From NCBI GenBank assembly GCA_004552595.1, contig SFNX01000012.1, positions 1 to 47,423 on the forward strand: a stretch of DNA of 47,423 nucleotides, written 5' to 3'. The DNA is from Lachnospiraceae bacterium. GTDB taxonomy: Bacteria > Bacillota > Clostridia > Lachnospirales > Lachnospiraceae. Below the pieces are notes generated by a model, which did not search any database, was not told where the DNA came from, and worked only from the letters and a program-made list of their open reading frames with translations. Numbering within the stretch: position 1 is the stretch's first letter; each line of letters opens with the position of its first letter. Of the stretch, positions 25,529-33,801 are shown piece after piece. The position numbers and the translations under genes were made by a program.

Positions 25529-26638
25529 TCATTGTTTATTGCTTTTATTTTTTAATTTAGCTTTATTAATTATATTATACACATAAGAATCCTTAAACGG
25601 CTTTCCTATAATAAATGGTGCGAATCTGTTAATCAGTAGTATCATCGCAACTACATATATAAGTATAACACAAACAATAATCGTATAACAGATGTAACCT
25701 CTTGCTCTTGTTAAATACTGATTTGCCCACATTGCCACCATTGTCGCATAATGCGTAACTGTCTCAGACCCATGAACAGCCATGAAAATAAGCGAATTAA
25801 CACCGAAAAACTTAAGCGGCTTAAATGGCTTAATGTTTTTACATATAAGTATAATTCCGATTGACGTTGTACACGAACAGAGAATGTATAAAAATACATT
25901 TTTGAATACCATTGACCTAAAGTCTACAGCTCCATTCTTTAAGAAAAACGCCCCGCCAATAACTAACAATACGATTGCCGCAATTATCTCAATAATCTTT
26001 TTGTTGTTCTTATTAATAATCTTAAATGCAAAATAGCCTATTGCAATAAACGAGCATGCAATAAACGGTCTCACAAGCGCTGTTGCAAATTGGTGTGCCC
26101 CCTCTTTAATTGTTGTATCATAAGTACCTTGTCTTAACAGGTAGGCAATCACATATCCTATTACTGCCTGAATTATTATTACAATAACGGCTTTTTTCGT
26201 TGAAAGCTTTTTCATAAGGAAAATGAAGAGAAGCTCGGCAAAGAAAAGTGCCGGTAAAAACCATAATACATTCATGCCGTACATACTGAATACATACCAG
26301 ATATTAAGCCAGAAAGTCCCGACTAATATCTGCTTTTTAATAAGTGCAACGACAACGACTGTCATATAGAAGAAGCTGAAATAAAAATATGGAATCATAA
26401 TTCCTTTAAAACGTCTCTTCGCTATATCCTTTAAGTCTTTGTCGGTGTCATTTTTATAGCATATCAGCATTCCTGAAATTATAAAGAATAACACCATATG
26501 GAATGAAAAAATCCACTGACACATAAGAATTATGTATGGTGAATACTGAAAAAACTCAGGACCCTGTAAATGGCCTAAGAGAACTAAAAGTGCACCTATT
26601 CCTTTTGCTGTATCGAAATACTCGATTCTTTTCTTCAT
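25529..26638 (-). CDS. Acyltransferase_3 (OafA/NodX-type) membrane acyltransferase
   Basis: The 369-residue protein has about ten membrane helices. Family features include the N-terminal RIEYFDTAKGIGALLVLLGH, with its D-x-AKGI and His, and the FSFHMVLFFIISGML segment. Such proteins transfer acetyl or similar groups to surface sugars. GH13 ends 20 bases upstream, with no terminator between, so it may be read from the amylase promoter. No clear ribosome site precedes the ATG. The substrate is unknown. Confidence 0.87.
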   Translation of the reverse strand: MKKRIEYFDTAKGIGALLVLLGHLQGPEFFQYSPYIILMCQWIFSFHMVLFFIISGMLICYKNDTDKDLKDIAKRRFKGIMIPYFYFSFFYMTVVVVALIKKQILVGTFWLNIWYVFSMYGMNVLWFLPALFFAELLFIFLMKKLSTKKAVIVIIIQAVIGYVIAYLLRQGTYDTTIKEGAHQFATALVRPFIACSFIAIGYFAFKIINKNNKKIIEIIAAIVLLVIGGAFFLKNGAVDFRSMVFKNVFLYILCSCTTSIGIILICKNIKPFKPLKFFGVNSLIFMAVHGSETVTHYATMVAMWANQYLTRARGYICYTIIVCVILIYVVAMILLINRFAPFIIGKPFKDSYVYNIINKAKLKNKSNKQ

Positions 26639-26658
26639 ATTACTGTTAAATTGTCAAA

Positions 26659-28715
26659 CTATTGCTCGAATGAATTTGCCTTCAAAATAATAGATGAATA
26701 TTTTGGCATAAAAATTCTTAGCTTACCGCCTATTATCGGATATATGTCAGGACTTAATGTATATTTCGTATCGTATGTAAATATAAGCTGCTTTAACGTA
26801 GTATCAGAGCTTATTCCGATATCAACAACCTTTACGTTAACTTCTCTTTCGCTGTCGTTGTTGTTAACTATTACAATACTCTTAGAATCTCTCGTAAATC
26901 TTCCGTAAGAAATAACATTATAGTCTTTATAAAGGAACTTTGTTGAGCCTTTCTTAAGCTCGTCGTTTTCCTTATGTATTTTGATAATATCCTTATGGAA
27001 CTGAATTAATTCCTTGTCCTCATGTCCCCACGGATATGTTCTTCTGTTATCCGGGTCAGTGAATCCGCAAACTCCTGCTTCATCACCATAATAAATTGTC
27101 GGTGCTCCGACCCATGACATCTGCATTACGACAGCTTCCATCATAACAGCCTTATTAACACCCTCATTAGCTGCTTCCGGTCCCTTTTGTGCCACACGTC
27201 CTACTACATGATTTGTCCTTGTTAGAAATCTCGAGTGGTCATGATTTGAAAGCTGGTTCATTGACGTATATTTACCCGGAGACATTATCTTTGTTCTTGA
27301 ACTTCTCATTGCAGAAACAAAATAATCCGCATTACCAAGAAGGTCAGGTCTAAAATCATCGCTATGCTTCTGCATTCCTGTTAAAAACCATGTAATTGGT
27401 TCCATGAATGCATCATAGTTCATAATTGTATCCCACTCATCGCCCTGTAGCCATGACCAAGGATCTCCGTAATGCTCTGCGATTATTACAGCGTCCTTAT
27501 TTGTTTCCTTAACTACACGTCTGAATTCCTTCCAGAATTTATGATTGTATTCCGGTGAGTGTCCAAGGTCTGCCGCAACATCAAGTCTCCAACCGTCAAC
27601 ATTATATGGCGGCGACAACCATTTTCTTGCTATATGCAGAATATAGTTTTCAAGTTCCTTAGAGCCCTCATAATTAAGCTTCGGTAAAGTGTCGTGTCCC
27701 CACCATCCGTCATATGTACCGTTGCATGGCCATTTATTATCGCTCTCATCAAAGAAACTGAAATAATTCTTATATGGGCTGTCCTTTGATATATATGCGC
27801 CCTTTTCATAGCCTTCTTCGGAATTTTCGTATATTCTCTCTCTGTCTAACCATTTGTTAAATGAGCCGCAGTGATTAAATACACCATCTATTATTACTTT
27901 AATTCCTCTCTTGTGGGCTTCCTCAACAAGCCTGGCAAATAATTCATTACTCGCTTCTAAGTTTTTCTTATTGGTAACTCTGTTAATATATTTTGTGGCA
28001 AAGCGGTTTTCGTTTTGTCCGTCCTGTAACAGTTCTCCTCTGTCGTCAACGATTTTACCGATATGCGGATCGATATAATCATAATCCTGTATGTCGTATT
28101 AGCCTCAATTCCAAGATCTTCAAGGTAATCAAGCTTATCAATTACACCTTGAAGGTCTCCCCCGTAAAATTCACGGACATCCATTGCCTGAGGGTATCTG
28201 TCCCATTCTTCAACTCTTATTGTCTTGTCACCGATATAGAAATATTCTCCGGTTTCAACATCGTTTGTCTTATCGCCGTTGTAAAATCTGTCGACATATA
28301 TCTGATACATTACGGCACCTTTTACCCAGTCCGGCGTTTTGTAGCCCGGACGAAGTTTAAAGCTGAAATCAGGATTAGGCCTTTTCTCAACTCCTAATAT
28401 GTCATAATATGCTTTAACGTTTCCGCTTGTAATTTCAAAATAATATCTGACAAGCTCATTACTTAGATTAAATGTATATTCATAATAATCAAAGTCGCCG
28501 ATAGTCTCGCCCTTTTCCATAAGCTGTGACTCATTATTAATTATTATATACACATAGTCTACATTTGATTTACTTGTTCTGAATTTAATTGTTACTTCAC
28601 TATAAGGATCCGGCTCGTAAGGGACGATGTAATCAATTGCATCATCATGGAAAAGCGCGCCTTTATTAAGTATCGGCTTCGCCGTCTGGAAGTACAATTC
28701 TGTATTAAACTCCAT
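26659..28715 (-). pseudogene. GH13 alpha-amylase/neopullulanase-like gene with internal deletion and frameshift
   Basis: The 5' part (28715 to about 28103) encodes a CBM34-like N-terminal domain and the start of the barrel, up to LDYLEDLGIE. From 28098 a different frame continues as YDIQDYDYIDPH and stays open to the stop at 26659. It contains region I DGVFNHCG, the nucleophile in DGWRLDVAADLG, the acid/base Glu in IIAEHYGDPW and the third Asp in SNHDHSRF. The expected barrel segment between them (of the IYFNPLF...SNHKYD type) is missing, and the frame changes at 28099-28103. Read from the start, the product ends early at 27957. The rest looks intact, so the lesion is recent or an assembly error. 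It would have degraded alpha-glucans such as starch or pullulan. GGAG precedes the start. Confidence 0.85.
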
Positions 28716-28755
28716 TTGCTAAAATCTCCGATTAGAATTTTGCATAGACAAAAAT

Positions 28756-28784
28756 ATTATACTTTAAATAATATGGATATACAA
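28756..28784 (-). promoter_or_regulatory. Sigma-A promoter for the GH13 gene
   Basis: On the minus strand TTGTAT (28779-28784), 17 bases, TATAAT (28756-28761). Transcription would start near 28749, with GGAG before the ATG at 28715. The broken gene therefore still has an intact promoter. Confidence 0.6.
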
Positions 28785-28856
28785 GATATTGGATATATGG
28801 CTTAAAATAATAAATTTTAGCACAATTACTATTGTTTGAAATGTTTTATGAAAGTA

Positions 28857-28882
28857 AAAGAGCAGCTATTATGCTGCTCTTT
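28857..28882 (-). terminator. Rho-independent terminator of hpt-ftsH
   Basis: A perfect 10-bp stem (AAAGAGCAGC/GCTGCTCTTT) with a 6-base loop, followed on the minus strand by TACTTT. It lies about 120 bases after the ftsH stop and before the GH13 promoter. Confidence 0.75.
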
Positions 28883-28907
28883 GGAGAAGGTATTTCTTTC
28901 TTATGGG

Positions 28908-28926
28908 GTATAGCTTTAAGCTATAC
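28908..28926. repeat. Perfect palindrome in the ftsH 3' region
   Basis: GTATAGCTT-T-AAGCTATAC is a 9-bp inverted repeat with a single central base, 25 bases from the terminator hairpin. The 289-base gap 28716-29004 otherwise holds only this palindrome, the terminator and the GH13 promoter. A second stem in the 3' UTR or a protein-binding site are both possible. Confidence 0.5.
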
Positions 28927-29004
28927 TCTGTATTGGGGGTTACAAGTGTATATTACCACCAGCCACCTTATTTGACTATTCATACATTGCACAAAGTTTA
29001 CAAA

Positions 29005-30831
29005 TCACATTGATTCATTTTGTGAAATATTACCAAAACAAGCTTCGAACTCTTCTCTTCCGATCTTTTCTTTTTCGATAAGAAGCTCAGCAACTCTGTC
29101 AAGAACATCTCTGTGTTCGATAATAATCTTTTCTGCTTCCTTATAGCATTCATCAATAATTGCCTTGATTTCGCTGTCAATCTTAGCGGCAACATTTTCA
29201 GAATAGCTTCTTGTATGCCCAAAATCACGTCCGATGAATACTTCTTCATCGTCATCATAGCATATAACACCTACTTCATCACTCATGCCGTATCTTGTAA
29301 TCATCTTCTTAGCTGTTGAAGTAGCCTTCTTAATATCGCTTGAAGCACCTGTAGTAATATCGTCAAATACAATTGACTCAGCAATACGTCCACCTAGTGA
29401 AACCATTATTTCATGCTTCATCTTACCCTTTGTATTGAACATCTCATCACTTTCAGGAAGCGGCATTGTATATCCTGCCGCACCCATTCCGGTAGGAATA
29501 ATCGAAACAGTATACACAGGATCCATATCTTCAAGTACGTGGAAAAGTATTGCATGTCCTGCTTCATGATATGCAGTAATGCGCTTTTCCTTATCCGAAA
29601 CAATCTTTGATTTCTTCTCTGTTCCGACACCGACTTTAAGGAATGATTCTTTTACGTCGTTGGCATTAATAAACTTTCTGTTTTCTTTTGCGGCACTTAT
29701 TGCCGACTCATTCATAAGATTTTCAAGATCTGCACCTGTAAATCCTGCAGTTGTTCTTGCAACCTCATCTAAATCCACATCGTCTGCAAGAGGTTTATTC
29801 TTTGAATGAACTTTAAGAATCTGTCTTCGTCCCTCAACATCCGGTGTGCCGACCATGACTTTTCTGTCAAAACGTCCGGGACGAAGTATAGCAGGATCAA
29901 GAATGTCAACTCTGTTTGTGGCAGCAAGCACTATTATTCCTTCATTAACGCCAAAACCGTCCATCTCAATAAGAAGCTGGTTAAGAGTCTGCTCTCTCTC
30001 ATCATGTCCGCCGCCCATACCGGAACCACGTTTTCTTCCGACGGCATCTATTTCATCAATAAATACGATACACGGTGCATTTTTCTTAGCTTCTTCAAAC
30101 AAATCACGCACTCTTGAAGCACCGACACCAACGAACATCTCAACAAATTCAGATCCCGATGCCGAGAAGAACGGTACATTAGCCTCTCCTGCGACTGCCT
30201 TTGCAATAAGTGTCTTACCTGTTCCGGGAGGTCCTACAAGAATAACACCCTTTGGAATTCTTGCACCGACTTCTATATATTTTGCCGGATTTTTAAGAAA
30301 ATCAACTATTTCCATAAGATCTTCTTTTTCTTCTTTAAGTCCGGCAACATCGTCAAACCTTATTTTATTATCTTCCGTAGAAAGCTTGGCAAGCGATTTG
30401 CCAAAGTTCATCATTTTGGCATTTGCTCCGCCTCCCTGGTTTCCCATAATTGAGAAGATTAAGAACAATATTACGCCCATAACAATGACCGGAAGAAGAT
30501 ACTGCAAAAACACACTGTCCCTTTTTACATCTTCCACTTTATATGAAGGGAACTTTTCCTTAAGAAGCTTTTCCGTTTCATTGACATCAGATACGTTTAT
30601 CTTCTTGTACTGGCCATTCTTAAGTGTAACCACTACTACGCCTGTAGGTACTTCTTTATTCTGGCTGACAGTTATTGAGTGAATATCATCAGAATCAAGT
30701 ATAGAAACAAATTCCTGATTGGAAATACTCTCACCCTGTGTAAAATAACTGTTCCCAAAATATAATAGGCCAAGCATTACTATTGCAAATATTAAAAAAT
30801 AAAGTCCGGTTCCTTTTGATGGTTTTTCCAA
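29005..30831 (-). CDS. ftsH: ATP-dependent zinc metalloprotease FtsH (first copy)
   Basis: The 608-residue protein has two N-terminal membrane helices (about 8-26 and 110-129) flanking the extracellular domain. The AAA+ domain has Walker A GPPGTGKT at 200-207, Walker B IVFIDEIDA and the SRH ATNRVDILDPAILRPGRFDR. The zinc protease motif is HEAGH (His422-His426), with a later Asp in GASSDIKKAT. It extracts and degrades membrane proteins. The start is TTG at 30831, with AAAGGAG seven bases upstream. It follows hpt by 12 bases, the usual Firmicutes pair. A second FtsH is encoded at 37701-39677. Confidence 0.97.
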   Translation of the reverse strand: MEKPSKGTGLYFLIFAIVMLGLLYFGNSYFTQGESISNQEFVSILDSDDIHSITVSQNKEVPTGVVVVTLKNGQYKKINVSDVNETEKLLKEKFPSYKVEDVKRDSVFLQYLLPVIVMGVILFLIFSIMGNQGGGANAKMMNFGKSLAKLSTEDNKIRFDDVAGLKEEKEDLMEIVDFLKNPAKYIEVGARIPKGVILVGPPGTGKTLIAKAVAGEANVPFFSASGSEFVEMFVGVGASRVRDLFEEAKKNAPCIVFIDEIDAVGRKRGSGMGGGHDEREQTLNQLLIEMDGFGVNEGIIVLAATNRVDILDPAILRPGRFDRKVMVGTPDVEGRRQILKVHSKNKPLADDVDLDEVARTTAGFTGADLENLMNESAISAAKENRKFINANDVKESFLKVGVGTEKKSKIVSDKEKRITAYHEAGHAILFHVLEDMDPVYTVSIIPTGMGAAGYTMPLPESDEMFNTKGKMKHEIMVSLGGRIAESIVFDDITTGASSDIKKATSTAKKMITRYGMSDEVGVICYDDDEEVFIGRDFGHTRSYSENVAAKIDSEIKAIIDECYKEAEKIIIEHRDVLDRVAELLIEKEKIGREEFEACFGNISQNESM

Positions 30832-30843
30832 ATCTTTACTCCT

Positions 30844-31371
30844 TTAATCATCAAATCTAACAATGCCGATATATGGCAATGTTCTGTATCTTTGTGCGTA
30901 ATCAAGACCATATCCGACTACAAATTCATCAGGAATCTGGAAGCCTGTATAGTCTACATTCACATCTACAACTCTTCTCTCAGGCTTATCAAGAAGTGTG
31001 CAAAGTCCAAGGCTTGCAGGTTTTCTGTCAGATAAATTCTGTAAAAGATAGCTCAGCGTTCTTCCGGAATCAATAATGTCTTCGACAACTATTACATGCT
31101 TATCCTTTATTGACTCATCAAGATCCTTTACAATTTTTACAACGCCTGAAGATTTCGTGTCATCTCCATAGCTTGAAACTGACATAAAGTCAATTGATAC
31201 TTCAAGATTAATTCTCTTAGCAAGCTCACACATGAAAAAAGAACCGCCCTTAAGAACGCAAATAAGATGAACATCTTTTCCGGCGTAATCTTTTGTAATC
31301 TGCTCACCAATTTCACTGATTCTTTTGTCAACTTCTTCTTCTGATAAAAGAATTTCTATTCTTTCCGCCAT
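30844..31371 (-). CDS. hpt: Hypoxanthine phosphoribosyltransferase
   Basis: The protein has 175 residues from the ATG at 31371, which has a strong AGGAGGAG just upstream; a longer in-frame start at 31422 has none. The PRPP-binding loop is VIVVEDIIDSGRTL, and the purine-binding end reads PDEFVVGYGLDYAQRYR. It salvages hypoxanthine and guanine to IMP and GMP. It is first in the hpt-ftsH pair, normally downstream of tilS, but here it lies some 6 kb upstream of divIC-tilS on the same strand. Confidence 0.96.
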   Translation of the reverse strand: MAERIEILLSEEEVDKRISEIGEQITKDYAGKDVHLICVLKGGSFFMCELAKRINLEVSIDFMSVSSYGDDTKSSGVVKIVKDLDESIKDKHVIVVEDIIDSGRTLSYLLQNLSDRKPASLGLCTLLDKPERRVVDVNVDYTGFQIPDEFVVGYGLDYAQRYRTLPYIGIVRFDD

Positions 31372-31466
31372 AACTCCTCCTAAAGATATATATAGTGTAT
31401 AAACTGTTATCAACCACGACAATGTTCATTCTATCATACTATTTGATGTTTTGTTATAACAGGTTT

Positions 31467-31498
31467 ACAAATTATATACTTTATTAACAAATTATATA
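31467..31498. repeat. Direct repeat ACAAATTATATA, 20-base period
   Basis: The 12-mer ACAAATTATATA occurs at 31467-31478 and 31487-31498, exactly 20 bases apart, about two helical turns. A second pair, AAATGTTAA, occurs at 31572 and 31602, 30 bases apart. Both lie upstream of hpt. Confidence 0.6.
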
Positions 31499-31672
31499 AA
31501 TTTTGTCACATTGTAATGTAAAAATGCCGTTATTTCAGTTTTGTTTACAGTTTATTCATAATTTGTTTTCGAAATGTTAATTTACATAACTTTTTTTATT
31601 CAAATGTTAAATTTATACTTTAATCATAAAATAAATAAGATTATTTCTAAGTACAATACTTTTTCATAATAA

Positions 31673-31698
31673 ATGCCGAGTGATTTATCACTCGGCAT
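31673..31698 (-). terminator. Terminator after the HPr-like gene
   Basis: A perfect 12-bp inverted repeat ATGCCGAGTGAT/ATCACTCGGCAT with a two-base centre (so a slightly shorter real stem), followed on the minus strand by a modest T-rich run. It ends the long ftsH-uvrC-hprK-glk-murB-whiA-HPr unit. Confidence 0.65.
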
Positions 31699-31720
31699 CC
31701 TCCCTTTTATAGGGTTTTTT

Positions 31721-31975
31721 TTATTTATCGCTTAAATAATTACCGATAGCAAGAGCTGCTTCTTCTTCATCCTTTCCATCAGCTGTAATTGTAACCTTCT
31801 CTCCCGCATGTAACACAAGAGTCATCATACCCATAATACTCTTCGCATTAACCTTTGCATTTCCGGATTCAATATATATTGCACTGTCAAACTGACTTGC
31901 AGTCTGAACTAACAATGCTACCGGTCTTGCCTCAAGTCCATTCTCCAACCTGATTTCAACTTCCTTCTTTGTCAT
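31721..31975 (-). CDS. HPr-family protein with Glu15 and Ser46 (Crh-like)
   Basis: The protein has 84 residues from the ATG at 31975 (AGAGGAG upstream); longer frames overlap whiA. The fold is HPr, but the active-site motif GLHARP reads GLEARP, placing Glu at position 15, where His is needed to carry PTS phosphate. Ser46 in NAKSIMGMM, the HprK target, is kept at the exact position. This is the residue pattern of Bacillus Crh (Gln15, Ser46), which acts with CcpA in catabolite control and cannot serve the PTS. HprK is encoded in the same run at 34778-35716. It follows whiA by four bases. The regulatory role is inferred. Confidence 0.9.
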   Translation of the reverse strand: MTKKEVEIRLENGLEARPVALLVQTASQFDSAIYIESGNAKVNAKSIMGMMTLVLHAGEKVTITADGKDEEEAALAIGNYLSDK

Positions 31976-31979
31976 AATA

Positions 31980-32873
31980 CTAGCTCCTCTTTCTTGCCAT
32001 CTCTGATAGCTTCCTAAGTCTGTGATTGACTCCCGACTTTCCAAGCGGCGGTGTAAGCATTTCGCCAAGCTCTTTTAAGCTTGCATCCGGATACTCAACC
32101 CTGAGCATTGCTACTTCCTTAATATTATCAGGAAGATTTTCATATTCCGCCGTTCCCATTAATTGCTTAATGTCAGAAATTACACTCTGTGCTGCAGAAA
32201 CAGTTTTGTTTAAGTTTGCCACATCACAATTGTTCTGTCTGTTGATAGAATTTCTCATCTCCTTCATGATTATGGTGTTTTCATATTCCATAAGCGCAAC
32301 CGGAGCTTCGAATACATTAAGTGCCAATACAATTTTATTAGAATCCTTTATGTAGACTATATAATACCTGCCTCTCTCTACAAGCTTTGCATCTACATCA
32401 AATGTCTCAAATAATTCTATTATTTTATCAGCAGACTTTTTATTTTTACATACGATTTCAAGATGATAGGACTTTCCGGGATCTGTCGTCGAACCACCGC
32501 AAAGATACGCTCCTCTTAAATACGCTCTCCTGCAGCATGTCCTCTCGGTAACAGAAAACGACTCAAGAGCATCTTGTATTTTCTCACAAAGCTCTTTATC
32601 GTTAACTGAAATAGTAAGTGACTTCTCATCGTATGCAATTTGGTTTACAAAATCACACCCAGAATATATCGTAAATGCTTTCTTCATTAAAGTAAAGCAC
32701 TTGTTAGCCACTAAAACGTTTTCGAAGTTGAAAAAAATATAGCTGTTTTCCTTATTTTTTTGTACAAAACTACCACAAAATGAGTATATTGCCGCTAATT
32801 CTGCAATTTGACAGTGTCTGGCACTACTTATTTTCTTTGAAAGTTCCTCTTTTACTATAGATGAAAAAGACAT
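31980..32873 (-). CDS. whiA: WhiA DNA-binding regulator
   Basis: The protein has 297 residues from the ATG at 32873 (GGAGTGATA upstream); a longer start at 32960 overlaps murB. The N-terminal part is a degenerate LAGLIDADG-like fold with CCRRAYLRGAYLCGGS. The C-terminal helix-turn-helix contains LTPPLGKSGVNHRLRKL, the family signature. WhiA controls sporulation genes in actinomycetes and affects division and chromosome segregation in Bacillus. It sits between murB and the HPr-like gene. Confidence 0.95.
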   Translation of the reverse strand: MSFSSIVKEELSKKISSARHCQIAELAAIYSFCGSFVQKNKENSYIFFNFENVLVANKCFTLMKKAFTIYSGCDFVNQIAYDEKSLTISVNDKELCEKIQDALESFSVTERTCCRRAYLRGAYLCGGSTTDPGKSYHLEIVCKNKKSADKIIELFETFDVDAKLVERGRYYIVYIKDSNKIVLALNVFEAPVALMEYENTIIMKEMRNSINRQNNCDVANLNKTVSAAQSVISDIKQLMGTAEYENLPDNIKEVAMLRVEYPDASLKELGEMLTPPLGKSGVNHRLRKLSEMARKRS

Positions 32874-32892
32874 TATCACTCCGTAATTATTT

Positions 32893-33798
32893 TTATAGCA
32901 TGCACACTTCCGTCTCAAGTCTGACTTCAAATTTCTCATAAACGATTCTTTGTACATCACTTATAAGAGTCATAATATCCGATGCAGTCGCGTTTCCTTT
33001 GTTTATTACAAATCCCGAATGTTTATCAGATACCATTGCGCCGCCGACAGTATATCCTTTAAGGCCTGCATCCTGAATAAGCTTTCCTGCAAAATATCCT
33101 TCAGGTCTTTTAAAAGTAGAACCGGCAGAGGGATACTCAAGTGGCTGCTTTTCAACTCTTAATGCCTTCAAATTGTCCATCTTCTCTTTAATTGAATCTC
33201 TGTTAGAAGGTGAAAGCTTAAATTTTGCACTTAATATAATGAACGACTCTTTTTTAGCGATACTGTATCTGTATGCAAATTCCATTTCAGAACATGATTT
33301 AACTACTATTTGCCCTGTCTTTGTATTTAGTAAAGTGACCGATTCAACTACATCCTTCATTTCACCACCGTATGCACCGGCGTTCATAAATACACCTCCG
33401 CCAACAGATCCGGGAATTCCCGAAGCGAATTCAAGTCCGCTTAATGAAGCTTTATATGCTTCATTTGCAACTTTAGAAAGAAGTGCGCCGGCATCTGCTG
33501 TAATAGTATCTTCTGCAATATTAATTGAAGAAAAATGCTTTCCAAGCTCTATTATTACACCTCTATAGCCTTCATCCTTTACTAAAAGATTACTTCCGTT
33601 TCCAATAACAAAATAAGGTATATTAAAATCACAAAGGAGGCGAATAATTTCTATCGCCTCTTTTGTGTCTTTTATTGATATAAAAATGTCCGCAGGGCCA
33701 CCGACTTTAAACGTTGTATGCTTACTCATAGGCTCGTTAACAAGTACACGTTCGCTACCGGATATTTCCCTGATTTTATTAAGAATTTGTTCTTTCAT
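32893..33798 (-). CDS. murB: UDP-N-acetylenolpyruvoylglucosamine reductase
   Basis: The 301-residue protein is the normal size for the short (type II) MurB. The FAD-binding motifs HTTFKVGGPADIF and GNGSNLLVKDEGY are present, along with GLEFASGIPGSVGGGV. The proton-donating Ser is in YPSAGSTFKRPEG, and a C-terminal Glu is in FEVRLETEV. It makes UDP-MurNAc for peptidoglycan. It is three bases from the glucokinase gene and 19 from whiA. Confidence 0.97.
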   Translation of the reverse strand: MKEQILNKIREISGSERVLVNEPMSKHTTFKVGGPADIFISIKDTKEAIEIIRLLCDFNIPYFVIGNGSNLLVKDEGYRGVIIELGKHFSSINIAEDTITADAGALLSKVANEAYKASLSGLEFASGIPGSVGGGVFMNAGAYGGEMKDVVESVTLLNTKTGQIVVKSCSEMEFAYRYSIAKKESFIILSAKFKLSPSNRDSIKEKMDNLKALRVEKQPLEYPSAGSTFKRPEGYFAGKLIQDAGLKGYTVGGAMVSDKHSGFVINKGNATASDIMTLISDVQRIVYEKFEVRLETEVCML

Positions 33799-33801
33799 GG
33801 T

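Larger units (their letters stand above)
31372..31720. other. 349-base AT-rich intergenic region with phased repeats
   Basis: No gene is visible here. It holds the terminator of the HPr-like gene (31673-31698) and presumably the hpt promoter, for which several overlapping candidates exist but none is clear. Between them are a 10-bp palindrome TGTTATAACA (31452-31461) and two pairs of direct repeats with spacings of 20 and 30 bases. The run is extremely AT-rich and may be bent. Confidence 0.6.

Noticed and set aside
28903..29013. 36-codon plus-strand frame with YYHQPPY, faintly like a cyclic lactone autoinducer precursor
   Set aside because: The ribosome-site spacing is long (12 bases), it overlaps the ftsH 3' end and the palindrome, the likeness is weak, and no agrB/agrC is nearby.
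29846..30682. Long plus-strand reading frame (278 codons) opposite ftsH
   Set aside because: It is antisense to the conserved AAA+ region, with no ribosome site or recognisable domain; the frame is a by-product of ftsH codon bias. The same holds for 38611-39177.
31372..31720. Riboswitch or T-box leader upstream of hpt
   Set aside because: No conserved T-box, purine, SAM or other riboswitch core sequence could be recognised in this AT-rich stretch.
31701..31720. CCCT/AGGG stem followed by a T-run on the plus strand
   Set aside because: A 4-bp stem with no plus-strand gene upstream to terminate; it belongs to the 3' end region of the HPr-like gene.
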